Source: Luidia sarsii (taxonomy: Eukaryota > Echinodermata > Asteroidea > Paxillosida > Luidiidae). Taken from it: a DNA stretch of 64,000 nt. The translations under genes were made by a program, and so were the position numbers. The notes beneath the pieces are model-generated. The model searched no databases. It was given only the letters and a program-made list of their open reading frames with translations, and had not been told where the DNA came from. Positions 32,901 through 44,900 of the stretch are shown in pieces (position 1 is the stretch's first letter; every line of letters starts with the position of its first letter). Location: the NCBI GenBank assembly GCA_949987565.1, contig OX465102.1, forward strand, positions 14,871,020 to 14,935,019, written 5' to 3'.

Positions 32901-35900
32901 AACCAACCCTTACCCCCTACCTAACCCCTACCCCCCCCCAACCCCTACCCCCCCCACACCCAACCCCTACCCCCTACCCCACCCCAACCCCAATCATGCC
33001 ACCCCCTCCCCACCTCACCCACCCCACCTCACCCAACCCACCCCACCTCACCCAACCCACCCCACCTCACCCAACCCACCCCACCTCACCCAACCCACCC
33101 ACCTCACCCACCTCACCCAACCCACCCCTACCAGGCTACATGTACCAGACTACCACACAACTCTTAGTCATACTCTACCCAACCCATCCCCCACATCAAC
33201 CCAGTGACCCAACCCCTATCCCCCACCCCATCCCTGACCCAACCCAGCTCCCCCTTCCCACATCACCCAACTCAACCCCCTTCTCCCACCCCTATTATGT
33301 TCAGGTAGACACTGGTACGGTAGACGTCTCAGATTCAAGTCCCGGTCCAGTCGAATTCTCCATCTAATTTTCACCCTTGCATTTTAACATCAATACCCGT
33401 CTTGTGTGTTATGGGGAGTTTAGTCTAATGCACTGTTTCCTGTGGGCTTGGCTGAGATACATGTACGTACATTACTTACAGCATCACAGGCAGTCATTTG
33501 ACATTTGTACAATGACTAACATTGTTCTGTATTGACTCACTCTCCACTAAATCCCGGCTTATCTTCAACTTTCAAAGCACAGTTTACATTGTACTTCCTC
33601 TTTCAATTAGTTCCCTGTCAGAAATGGAAATGGTCTGCAGGAGATCTTGATAAATCCACCACTTTCAGACTTTCTGTTTCCGAGACTGTGCATAGTCATT
33701 GTAATACTTTAGTCTTCATTCCTCCAACTTGGTATTTTGTTTTGTTTGAGACTAATCAGTTTTGTAAAAGTAACAAGAATTAACGGGTTGTGTAACTTGT
33801 GTTAGATATCTGTACTGTATGTACATGTAGTCTTAGACTAACCTGGCTTTATATGTAATAACGGCATAGATGTGCTGGTTGTTTGGACATTTGTTTGCAG
33901 GACATACTGTACATGTACCGGTAACTAGTGGACTGACTTACTGTAAAATAGCCGTCTCAAAATTAATGTGCATGTACAGTATGGGAATGCTGTATGTTAT
34001 GAGTTTTAGAGATTTTTCATTTGAATTTACATGCATGCATAATAATCTCACATCCTTAATAATCTTCTGAGATGGCTAATTTGCATTAGTGCATTCGCTG
34101 ATGCCGTGGGGAACCCGATATCAACGACTAATAAAATCTCTTGGAACGATTGGGATCGTGTGTCAGATTGCCTGCCACTTAATCATAATCATTCCAACTG
34201 GTGCAATGGCCCCTATCCCTCCTCGCCACCAAAAAAACAACAACCCACCAAAAATTATCAGCAGCAAGAGTTGATTTGTCATCTAGACAAACAAATAGCA
34301 ACATAACAAAAACACTCTATTTCCTGGTTTGTTTAAATTGTGTCTACTGCATGCCAGAGTTTATCATTGAACCAATTCATTTCCTTTTCAAGGAAAGTAA
34401 CTTCATTTTGTCCACCTCTCTTGGCTCTCATTCGAGGACATCGAAATTTGGACTTGAAACCCATTTCCTCGTAAAAGTAGAGGCCCCGATGTTTCGATCC
34501 GAGCAGGCCCTTTCCCAAAGGCCTTCCTCAGTCCAAGAGAAAGGTCCTGCTAGATTGTAGTATCGGAATGTCCGGCCACCACTCTCCTTGAGATTTGCAT
34601 TTGGGGCATTTAGTCTGTGAGCAATTTGCAAGATTTTGTGTAATACAAAAAAACAAAATGAAAAAAAAAAAAAAAATCCCCAATTTTCCAAACTGTTACG
34701 GATGCAGACCATTCTAGCAAAGATTACGGTAGTTTCCTGACTACAGGGCAAAGTACACACTGCCCGAAATGTTGAGTTACTGGCTCTTCTCAGTGCAACT
34801 CTCAAAAAAGAGATGTTGTCACCGCAAACCTTTCACTTGGTGTATTTCCACCATGCAAACCTTTAAGACTTTTCAAAGACTAGTTGACTATTTGGGAAGA
34901 ACCCCATCTAAGGGCTGGATTGTCTCGGATGGTAACAGCACTGGTACGCAAAAGCAAAAGGCTTGGGTTCATATCCCTGGTCCAGTCAAAGATTTCTTTG
35001 CCATTTTTTTTTTAAAATCGCTCACAAGTTCTCCGTTTTTCCTTTGTTTACTTGACAAAAGCAAACCTGTCTTTTGTTTCCCATTTCTTTCCCGATTCTG
35101 AACAATTACAGCCAGACGGTTCATTTTTTTTCTTTTTTTCGGGAGTTTCGGGAGAAAAATCTTGGAGTAGAACCAGTTAATGATTATATACTGGCCCGAA
35201 AGAAGGATCAAGTATCATTTTCGTAAGGAGGTCCCGAATGTACGGTTGCTTGGGTGCTTGACTATTATCAAGTGTGGGCCTATTTTTTTCTATATTTATC
35301 AGGTTTGATTTGCTCTTTTTCGTTGGTGCTGTGTCTAGGCTTGTTTTTAATTTTGATCTTTCCATTCGATGACAAGTTCCAGGTCAAGTTGTTTCATAAG
35401 TTCTGGCGTTTTGCTTCTTCAGACCTGTTGTTTTTTCAACTTATTTGACCCCATTCATTCTGCAAATTACTCTGCAAGCTCCATGTACATAAAGGGAGGG
35501 TACGCCATATCGCAATGTGTTCAATTCCCTGGCATTCCAAATTTGAGAAATTGCTTGCTCTACAGGAAGTTTGTAATGTATCAGACATTTCCGTGACATT
35601 TTTAGCGCTCGAAAATCTGCCATTTTAGAGAATGAAGTGCATTTGTTGAATTACCAACAATCGGTCTGTGGAGCAAAGAGTTCCCTTTTTCAAATGCTGC
35701 CCTCTATGTCTGTTTCCATGTTTTTCTCTCATGACATGGTTGACGGATTGAGCCGAAACGTACGCAGGCGTGTAACTTTATGTACATGCTGAGCTTTGAC
35801 AAAGTATGGAAGCGATTTTTTTACCTTTGCAAATCGTGTACCCTTCCTTTCAATTGTTCTGGAAAAAAACCCACTAAATTTGTAAATTTGCTAACAGAAA

Positions 35901-38900
35901 ATCGGGTGTGAATGTCTGTAGCTAAAAAAAACCCCAAGACTACACATTAACCGTAAACCTCGAGGCTTCTGCACATGTTGCATGAGGAAGCACACAGACT
36001 GTAAATCCCATATACTGTACTTCAATGGTTCCCCTCATGTTTGGTACATGTACTACAATGTACATGTACATTGTGTACAGTACAGTTACAGTGCCGGGTA
36101 GTTACCAGAGCACTGAGCCTGCCAAACTTCAGCAGGGCATGTATAAATTCATGGGCCACAGTGACCAACCCCATCTTGTGAATTTGGATCGATTTGGCAT
36201 GTGTGTGTCTACAGTACAGTGTATGTATTGGCCAGTGATTGCACAGACTAGTACATGTATGTATTGGCCAGTGATTGCACAGACTAGTACATGTATGTAT
36301 TGGCCTGTGATTGCACAGACTAGTATATGTATGTATGTATTGGGCTGTGATTGCACAGACTAGTACATGTATGTATTGGCCAGTGATTGCACAGACTAGT
36401 ACATGTATGTATTGGCCTGTGATTGCACAGACTAGTACATGTATGTATTGGCCAGTGATTGCACAGACTAGTACATGTACATGTATTGGCCTGTGATTGC
36501 ACAGACTAGTACATGTATGTATTGGCCAGTGATTGCACAGACTAGTACATGTACATGTATTGGCCTGTGATTGCACAGACTAGTACATGTATGTATTGGC
36601 CTGTGATTGCACAGACTAGTACATGTACATGTATGTATTGGCCAGTGATTGCACAGACTAGTACATGTATGTATTGGCCAGTGATTGCACAGACTAGTAC
36701 ATGTACATGTATTGGCCTGTGATTGCACAGACTAGTACATGTATGTATTGGCCTGTGATTGCACAGACTAGTACATGTATGTATTGGCCAGTGATTGCAC
36801 AGACTAGTACATGTATGTATTGGCCTGTGATTGCACAGACTAGTACATGTATGTATTGGCCAGTGATTGCACAGACTAGTACATGTACATGTTTTTGCCT
36901 GTGATTGCACAGACTAGTACATGTATGTATTGGCCAGTGATTGCACAGACTAGTACATGTACATGTATTGGCCAGTGATTGCACAGACTAGTACATGTAC
37001 ATGTATTGGCCTGTGATTGCACAGACTAGTACATGTACAGGTGTGTACATGTATGTATGTATTGGCCTGTGATTGCACAGACTAGTACATGTATGTATTG
37101 GCCAGTGATTGCACAGACTAGTACATGTATGTATTGGCCTGTGATTGCACAGACTAGTACATGTATGTATTGGCCAGTGATTGCACAGACTAGTACATGT
37201 ACATGTATTGGCCTGTGATTGCACAGACTAGTACATAGTATGTATGTATTGGCCAGTGATTGCACAGACTAGTACATGTATGTATTGGCCTGTGATTGCA
37301 CAGACTAGTACATGTATGTATTGGCCTGTGATTGCACAGACTAGTGCATGTATGTATTGGCCTGTGATTGCACAGACTAGTACATGTACATGTATGTATT
37401 GGCCTGTGATTGCACAGACTAGTACATGTATGTATTGGCCAGTGATTGCACAGACTAGTACATGTATGCATTGGCCAGTGATTGCACAGACTAGTACATG
37501 TATGTATTGGCCTGTGATTGCACAGACTAGTACATGTATGTATTGGCCAGTGATTGCACAGACTAGTACATGTATGCATTGGCCAGTGATTGCACAGACT
37601 AGTACATGTATGTATTGGCCTGTGATTGCACAGACTAGTACATGTATGTATTGGCCTGTGATTGCACAGACTAGGTACACTGTACATGTACACATACCGG
37701 GTATGTATTTTTTTTTTGGCCCTGTACTTTACCCGCCAAAACGCAACAAGATCTCATTCTCAGGATTGCCGAGCCTGAGGTGGTAAGGGTTAATGAAGAC
37801 ATACAAAATGCATGTGTGCAAGAAGATACATGTAGTCTAGTATTAACAAAAGGTGGTGTGCATTGAAGTTGGTGTGGTAGGTGGAAGAGACTAACGTTCT
37901 GGCTTAGTGCTTGTCGTTCTCCTAACACGTGTGCCATTTAACTTACTTGTACATAGAATGTATGATGTACTCACCATTGATTTATAAATTTAGGCATTTA
38001 TAGTTCCTGAATGCTAGTTTTGAAAATGGTATGTTAATAAGAAACAAAACAAAAAAACACTGTGTGGCGGTCATGGGCAGTGAAATGTGGCCAATTGCAA
38101 AGTAGTTAATACTGGACATGGCTCTGGTTGTCTACAGGACATTTCCTTCTGTAAAAACTGAGGTTCGTTTCAGATTCGGAGACTGCTGTCCCTCTCTTGA
38201 AGATTGTACACATACGGTTCTCATGGCAAACCTTCCCCAATTGTGTTATTCCGCCATACAAAGTCGCAAGAATCCTCATTCGTTGGGGCCGAAGGTTGAT
38301 TCTGACGAGTCTTGTATTTCACGGACAGCTTGGCAATTCCTCGGCTACATTTCCCCGACCAGCAAATCACCGCTCTTTAGTGTCCTCAGTCCTCAAGTGC
38401 TCCACCCGCGTAATAGACCGCCTGCGTGTCCAATGTTTACATACTGTCTGTACCATCGCATGACTTGATTTTCTTCATCTCATTTTGTACAGAACAGGAG
38501 TGAAAACGCGCAAAGAAGACTAATACACATACATGTAGGCCTATATGGTTCACATTGTTCTTTGTACATTTCCATCGTTGCTCTGTTGCCAAATGAGATG
38601 AAAAAAAAAAACACCCCTACTCTCAGGCACCTGATGGCATTGTGAAGATTGGTCGCGCTATCAGTCTATTGCACAGAGCACTGAAAACCCCTCAATCCCT
38701 TTGGGGGACAGTGTAGAATGATATTCGATGCTGGATAGAGGAAACCTCAGTTGCCCTTGCAGCAGGAAATTGCTGCCCTGGCATGCACTGTACACATACG
38801 GGGTAGGCAGCAATGCAAAATGGTAGGATGCTGGGAACATGAATCCGAGTGGTTGGGTAGATTCACAGAGGTACCGTAAGTACTGTCTGCTGGACTGGTC

Positions 38901-41900
38901 AGCTTTTTAAAGGGAGGTACTTACACCATTTGCCAAGAGACTTGACATGCTCGTCAGGAAGTTTGCGATGGTACATGTACCTGTATCAGACATCCTGTGA
39001 AATGTCAGCGCTTGAAAGTTGGCCATTTTCGAGGAAAATAGGTTATTTGTGGAATTTCCGATAATCTTTGTTGGAACAAAGAGTTCATTTGTCAAATACT
39101 GCCCTCTACACGTTATGTAATATCTGAAAAAAGTTAGCATTTAATTATGTTCCCAATGATTCCTCATGGTTGATGGATAGAGCCGCAACTTCGTGTTACT
39201 TGTCCTATTTCATGTATATAAAGTGGGGAAGGCATTCTTCAAACTCCACAAATGGTCCCCATAAACGCCACACAGGTTTTTTTTTTTTAAAATAATGTCC
39301 AATTTCCAAAACTCGCTAAACAATCTGTAACAATAGATACCTGTAAAATTAATCAATGAGTGCACAATGCATACAAGAGAGTCAAACCTGGCACAATCAG
39401 ATGTCTCTGTTGCTTTTGTCTTGCTACGTATACTGTTTATTGGTAGGCTGAAAAGAGCCATTCTGCATTTGAGAATGGTCCTGCTATTAAAGATCAAAAC
39501 GTCAGGCCCTCCTAATTTTTGATATTTGCTTTTTGGTCATTTTTGTCAGTAGGCAGTTTGCAACATTTTTGCTTATTACCTTTTTTTGTGTTTCTTACCC
39601 CTCTCTGGTGCATGTAGGCTCCCCAGGATGAGATAGTGGCCACCACAGCCTACATCAATCTCTTTGTTTCCAGCATCACCGCCCCGGCCCTGATGAAAGT
39701 CTGCCTCCACTACCTCTGCATGGGGCAGCACGAGGGTCGCCTGGTCCTCGAGTCCCTCCTCTCCCGGATAGCCACCAACTCCAGGGTGGGTGAAGGGCAC
39801 CGTCTTGTGCCATCTTTCGGTCACCCTCCACTCCTCTCCCCTCCTCTGCTCTGCCCTCCTCTCCTCTCCTCTCCTCTGCTCTCTCCTCTCCTCTCCTCTT
39901 CTCTCCTCTCCCCTCTCCTCTCCTCCCCTCTGCTATGCTCTGCTCTGCTCTGCTCTGCTCTCCTCTGCTCTCCTCTCCTCTCCTCTCCTCTCCTCTCCTC
40001 TCCTCTCCTCTCCTCTCCTCTCCTCTCCTCTCCTCTCCTCCCCTCTCCTCTCCTCTCCTCTCCTCTCCTCTCCTCTCCCCTCCTCCCCCTCCTCTCCTCT
40101 CTCCTCTCCTCTCCTCTCTCCTCTCCTCTCCTCTCCTCTCCTCTCCTCTCCTCTCCTCTCCTCTCCTCTCCTCTCCTCTCCTCTCCTCTCCTCTCCTCTC
40201 CTCTCCTCTCCTCTCCTCTCCTCTCCTCTCCTCTCCTCTCCTCTCCTCTCCTCTCCTCTCCTCTCCTCTCCTCTCCTCTCCTCTCCTCTCCTCTCCTCTC
40301 CTCTCCTCTCCTCTCCTCTCCCCTCTTCCCCCTCCTCTCCTCTCTCCTCTCCCCTCTCCTCTCTCCTCTCCTCTCCCCTCTCCTCTCCTCTCCTCTCCTT
40401 TCCTCTGCTCTGCTCTGCTCCCCTCCACTCCACTCCCCTCCCCTCCCCTCCCCTCTCCTCTCCTCTCCTCTCCTCTCCTCTCCTCTCCTCCCCTCCCCTC
40501 TCCTCTCCTCCCCTCCCCTCCCCTCCCCTCCCATCCCGTCCCCTCCCCTTCCCTCCCCTCCCCTCCCCTCCCCTCCCCTCCCCTCCCCTCCCCTCCCCTC
40601 CCCTACTAATTTTTTAGTCCCATCCTGATGTGAAGTGGTTAATGAATTTACTCCCACCCCGGAGAACAAAAACTCAATCTCTTTATATGTAATTTTTTTC
40701 TTTTTTTCTTAATTGTTTAGTTGTGCCTGGTAACGCTGTCTCTGTTCCACACACTGGTCAACTTGAACTGTGAGGACTTCATGCTGGAGCTGATCCTTAA
40801 GTAAGTTTTCATGCCAGTCTGCAAGTGATACAAGTCACTGGCCGTAGGGCTGCAAGTGGCGCTGTGGGAAATTGGCCCTGTGGCTTGTGTGTCAGACTTG
40901 AGGGCCTGGGCCTTGCCACACTAATCGTGGCTTTTTTGCTCTGCCACTGTAGGTACCTGGTTCCCTGCAACCACCTGATGGTCAGCCAGCGTAGGGCCAT
41001 CAAGGAGGTGGACCTCCACGGCAAGTCGGCTGACCGCTTCCTCTCCCTGCGGCCAGCCTGCTGCCAGAAGGAGGCGCCCCAAGCCCCGAGTCCTTCTCCG
41101 GCCCCGGTCCTGTCCCAAGGCCCGGCCTCGGCTCTGGCTCTGTCGCAGGCCCAGCGCAGGCCCTTGGCCGACCCTCGGTCGGCCGGCGGTGCCGCTGCGG
41201 TGAACGGCGTGGGAAACGCGACGGGGACGGGGCATCAGACCGCACCCGGCTTCCACTCCGAGACCAACTCAGTCGGGTACCACCGCGGGGAGGTCCGCGG
41301 TCTCGGACCCCAGACCCGGCTTGTGTCCGCCGCCCAATCCGTCACCCCGGCACCGGCCACCCAGAACTCCCTACCAGAGGAGGAGCAGTCGCTGTCGGAC
41401 TTTGAGACCAGCCAGGTGGAGTATCTCCTGGACGCCCGGGCTGGGATCGGGAGCTGCGCCGTGGGCACCCAGCACTGGTCGGCGCCCTACGACGGCGAGA
41501 GCCCGCCCCCGGCCACCCTCAGCTCGGACAGCCTCTCGCCGGCCGAGGAGCGACGGCCCGGCCGGCTGCCCTTCGCCTCCTCGCCGTCCGGCTTTGACGT
41601 CGCCCCCAACGCTGTCAGCTCGGCTGCCTTCGCCACGCTGACGGCCGACGAAGACCAAGCCCCGGCTGGCTCCTCCTACAAGTCCTACAGTCTGGCGGAG
41701 CTGCTTCCCAGGAACCGAGACAGACAGCGGACCGTGGATCCGAAACTGACGGCCACCATCCAGGAGGTGCTCGCGCTCAGCATCGGCAGTGGCAGCGGCG
41801 ACGATAAAGAGGTGGACACGTCGGACGTCCGCCTAGGGGACCTGTTTGCGGGCGAGGCGATCGGGGTTCCGTCCTCCCCGGAGCCCGGCGCTCCCTCGCC

Positions 41901-44900
41901 CCCGTCCAGGGAGCGCCCGGTCCAGGGCTCGGGACAAGTCCCAGTCCAGAACGGACTCGCGGGGTCGACCGGCTCCCCGCACGGTCCGTGGTCGACGGAG
42001 ACGGACGGAGACGTCTCGGGGCCTGCCTCGTCGTCGGGGAGCCGGGGCGACCGAGTCAAGTCCAGGCCTCAGGACCTGAACCTCGCTGCTGGAGGCGGCC
42101 TGAAGCCCTCTCAGGAGTCCGATAGTGCCTTCTCGGGAAGCAACTCCCCTGCCTTAGACTATACCGGTGGTGGTGGTGGTGGTGGTGGTGGTGGTGGTGG
42201 TGCCGGCGGTGGTTGTGGTGGTAGTAAGGACAGTGGAAGCCGAGTCCCGGACAATGCCTCCCAGAAGGGATCCCAGGTGGCCGACTGGCTGCAGGCCCTG
42301 GGCGAGGACGCCGGCTCGGCCAGCTTCATCGAGAGCCTCTCGGACGAGCGGAAGCGGCGGCAGAGGCCGGAGGCGGACGGCGGCAAGAAGCGCCTGAGCC
42401 TGGTCCGGCAGGAGTCGGAGCGGGACAGCAGTGTGGGCGACGAGCCCTGCGTCTTCTGGGAGTTTGACTCGGACATCGAGTTCTCGCCCAAGGGCTCGGC
42501 CGGCCGGCGCCCGCCCTCCGAGGGCGCCGCTGGCCGGCAGAGCGAGGCCAGCCAGATCCTGGCGGCCCTGGGCTTCGACGTGCCCAGGGGCTCCCCGGAT
42601 GTGGCCGCCACCGGCCGCTCCGGTCCCAGGCCCCTGCCGGACGGCCGGGCGGGGGACGAGGAGGGCTCGGCCGACCTCCTTAGCTCCTCGCTGGACGAGA
42701 ACCACTTCTCCCTGGGGCTGGAAGCGTCGGGCAGGAGCCGGTCTCGCAGCCAGGGGGGCTTCTCCGACGGCGTCTCCTCCCGGGGGTCCACGCCGCGCAC
42801 CCCCTTGCAGGGCACTGGCGCCGCCGCCGCCAAACCTGCGTACACCCCCATCGGCAGGGTCATCGGAATGCCCACTACGGGTAAGAGGAAAAAAAAAATG
42901 TCCCGCTCGCTTTTTGAGTGGCTTTCAGAAATCGAAGGTATTCCCATCAAATCAGTCGATAACTAGATCTTAGCAAGGCCTGGCAATTGAAAATGAGCAA
43001 TTCAGAAAAATGACAGTGAAATTTTTGTTTGACCTCCGTCTGTTCTTGGTGTGGGTTGTGGAAATCACTTGTGTAATTCTGTGTACATTCTGCAAATTCT
43101 AAACAGATGAGAAAGGTAACCGATAAACATTATCCTTCTTATTTCCCTCTCTCTCGTTCTTCATTATCATAATTCTTTATCATCTCATCGTCATCACCAT
43201 TTTTCTCCTCTGTACCTTCTTCCTTATCTACCTCTGGTCTTCATTGTCCTCTTTTCACCTTTACACTTCCATCTTCTCCTGCAATTCTCCTGCACTTCTC
43301 CTGTTCCTCTCCCTCCTATTCCGCCTCCTGCATTCCTCTTCAAATCTTTCTCTTCCTCCTCTTCCTCCTCCTCTTCTTCCTTTTCCTCCTTCGACTCTTC
43401 TCTTCCATCTCCTCTTCCTCCTCTCCTTCCCTTTCCTCTTCCTCCTTCGATTCTTCTCTTCAATCTCCTCTTCCTCCTCTCCCTCATCTTCTATTCCCCC
43501 CTCTTCCTCCTCTGCCTCTTACTTTCCTCCTCTTCAAATCCATCTCCTCTGAATCCTCTCTCTCCCTCCTCTTCCTCCTCTTCTTCCTCCTTCAACTCCT
43601 CTCTTCAACCTCTTCTGTCTCTTCCTACTCTCCTTGCTACTCTCATCTTTCATTTCCTTCTCTTCCTCCTTTTACTCCTTTTCCTCTTCCTCCTTTCATT
43701 TCCTCGTCCTCCTCTCCCTCTTCTACATGTTCCTCCTCTTCCTCCTATTCTACATCCTTCCTCCTCTCCCTCCTTCCCCTCCTCTTCTACATGTACCCCC
43801 TCTTCCTCCTTCTCTTCCCCCTCTTCGAACTCTTCCCCCTCTTCCTCTTCCCCCTGCTGTTCTACCTCCTTCTCTTCCTCATCCTCCCTGCCAATCTCTC
43901 AGGCCCGTTCATGGATGCCATCTTCGGCCGTCTGGACACCATGATGCAGAACTCCTTCTACGTCAATCTCCTGCTGACTGGCATCATTGCACGGCTGGCC
44001 TACTACCCCCAACCCTTGATCCGCTCCTACCTGCTCAACACCACCATGGTTTTCCAGCCCAGCGTGCGATCTCTCATCCAGGCAAGCAGTCCTTTAAAGA
44101 CTTGCCGATTGATAATCATTTTTGGATTACATCATGGCTACGAGTAAAGAGTATTTTTTATTCTTGCACCAGATTCCACAGTGCGAAATGACTGACGATG
44201 ATGTTGGACCATTTCATGGCCATCACATAATATTATTGTGTTCCTGGTTCTGACGAACCCAGTTTGCAGTGACTAAAGATAATTTCAGGTCTTTTCAAGG
44301 CCATGAGTAAAATATATTGTATTTATGGTACCCAGGACCGCAGTATGAAGTGACTGAGCAACAAGTTTATGTAAATCCGATTACATGTGACGTGGTACAG
44401 CATAATGAGGATTCTCGTCAAAATTCATTTAAAAAAAATATTTTCCCACCAACAATGCCAACTGGAAAGAGTACCTCATTTTCTTTCCAATGATAACAAA
44501 TTAATTTCCGTACATTGCCGAAATCCAAAGTTTCAACGTGAGAAATCCGATGAGCCAACGTGTGAAACGTCACGGAAACCACTTTTTTTTTTATAGAAAA
44601 TCAGCTCTGAAATTTGAGGTCATGCATACAGTGACAAGGTGACAGTAATTGCAGCATATGTGCAGAAACATGTATGAATTTGCAGAATTTTCAATAGTTG
44701 CAGACATTTGGGAATCAGATGAAGCCATGAGCAACAGACTGCCCATACATGTAGACCCGTGTGTAACTTGTAGCCTAATCCATTGGCTACGGCTTCAAAT
44801 AGCACATTGGTCTATGGGAATCAGATGAAGCCATGAGCAACAGGCTGCCCATACATGTAGACCCGTGTGTAACTTGAAGCCTAATCCATTGGCTACGGCT

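Larger units (their letters stand above)
24888..39617. other. FHIP1 intron 5 (14.7 kb)
   Basis: No coding exon is visible between exons 5 and 6. Reading left to right: MITE family C (25940), fragments of the GGATCGAAACG repeat (26865, 27270), a dense TACATGTA/CCGGTA-type region (27540-28130), A/T-rich DNA (28320-29400), the GGGTT array (29460), more TACATGTA DNA (30300-32110), the CCCCACCCAA tract (32820), SINE pieces (33300, 34860), fold-back elements (34480-34840), family C again (35491 and 38909) and the 34-bp array (36220). The small frame at 38118-38468 has no recognisable protein. Confidence 0.75.

Noticed and set aside
36220..37678. CRISPR-like array
   Set aside because: The 34-bp units are contiguous; there are no variable spacers.
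36022..37786. Frames of up to 180 codons (QSQANTCTCTSLCNHWPIH type)
   Set aside because: Translation of the 34-bp minisatellite; no gene features.
38118..38468. 116-codon frame in FHIP1 intron 5
   Set aside because: No recognisable protein, no splice context, single frame of chance length.
39636..40669. 330-codon Ser/Pro/Leu and Glu/Arg/Gly frames
   Set aside because: Mostly the TCCTC array. Only 39618-39785 is coding, as FHIP1 exon 6.
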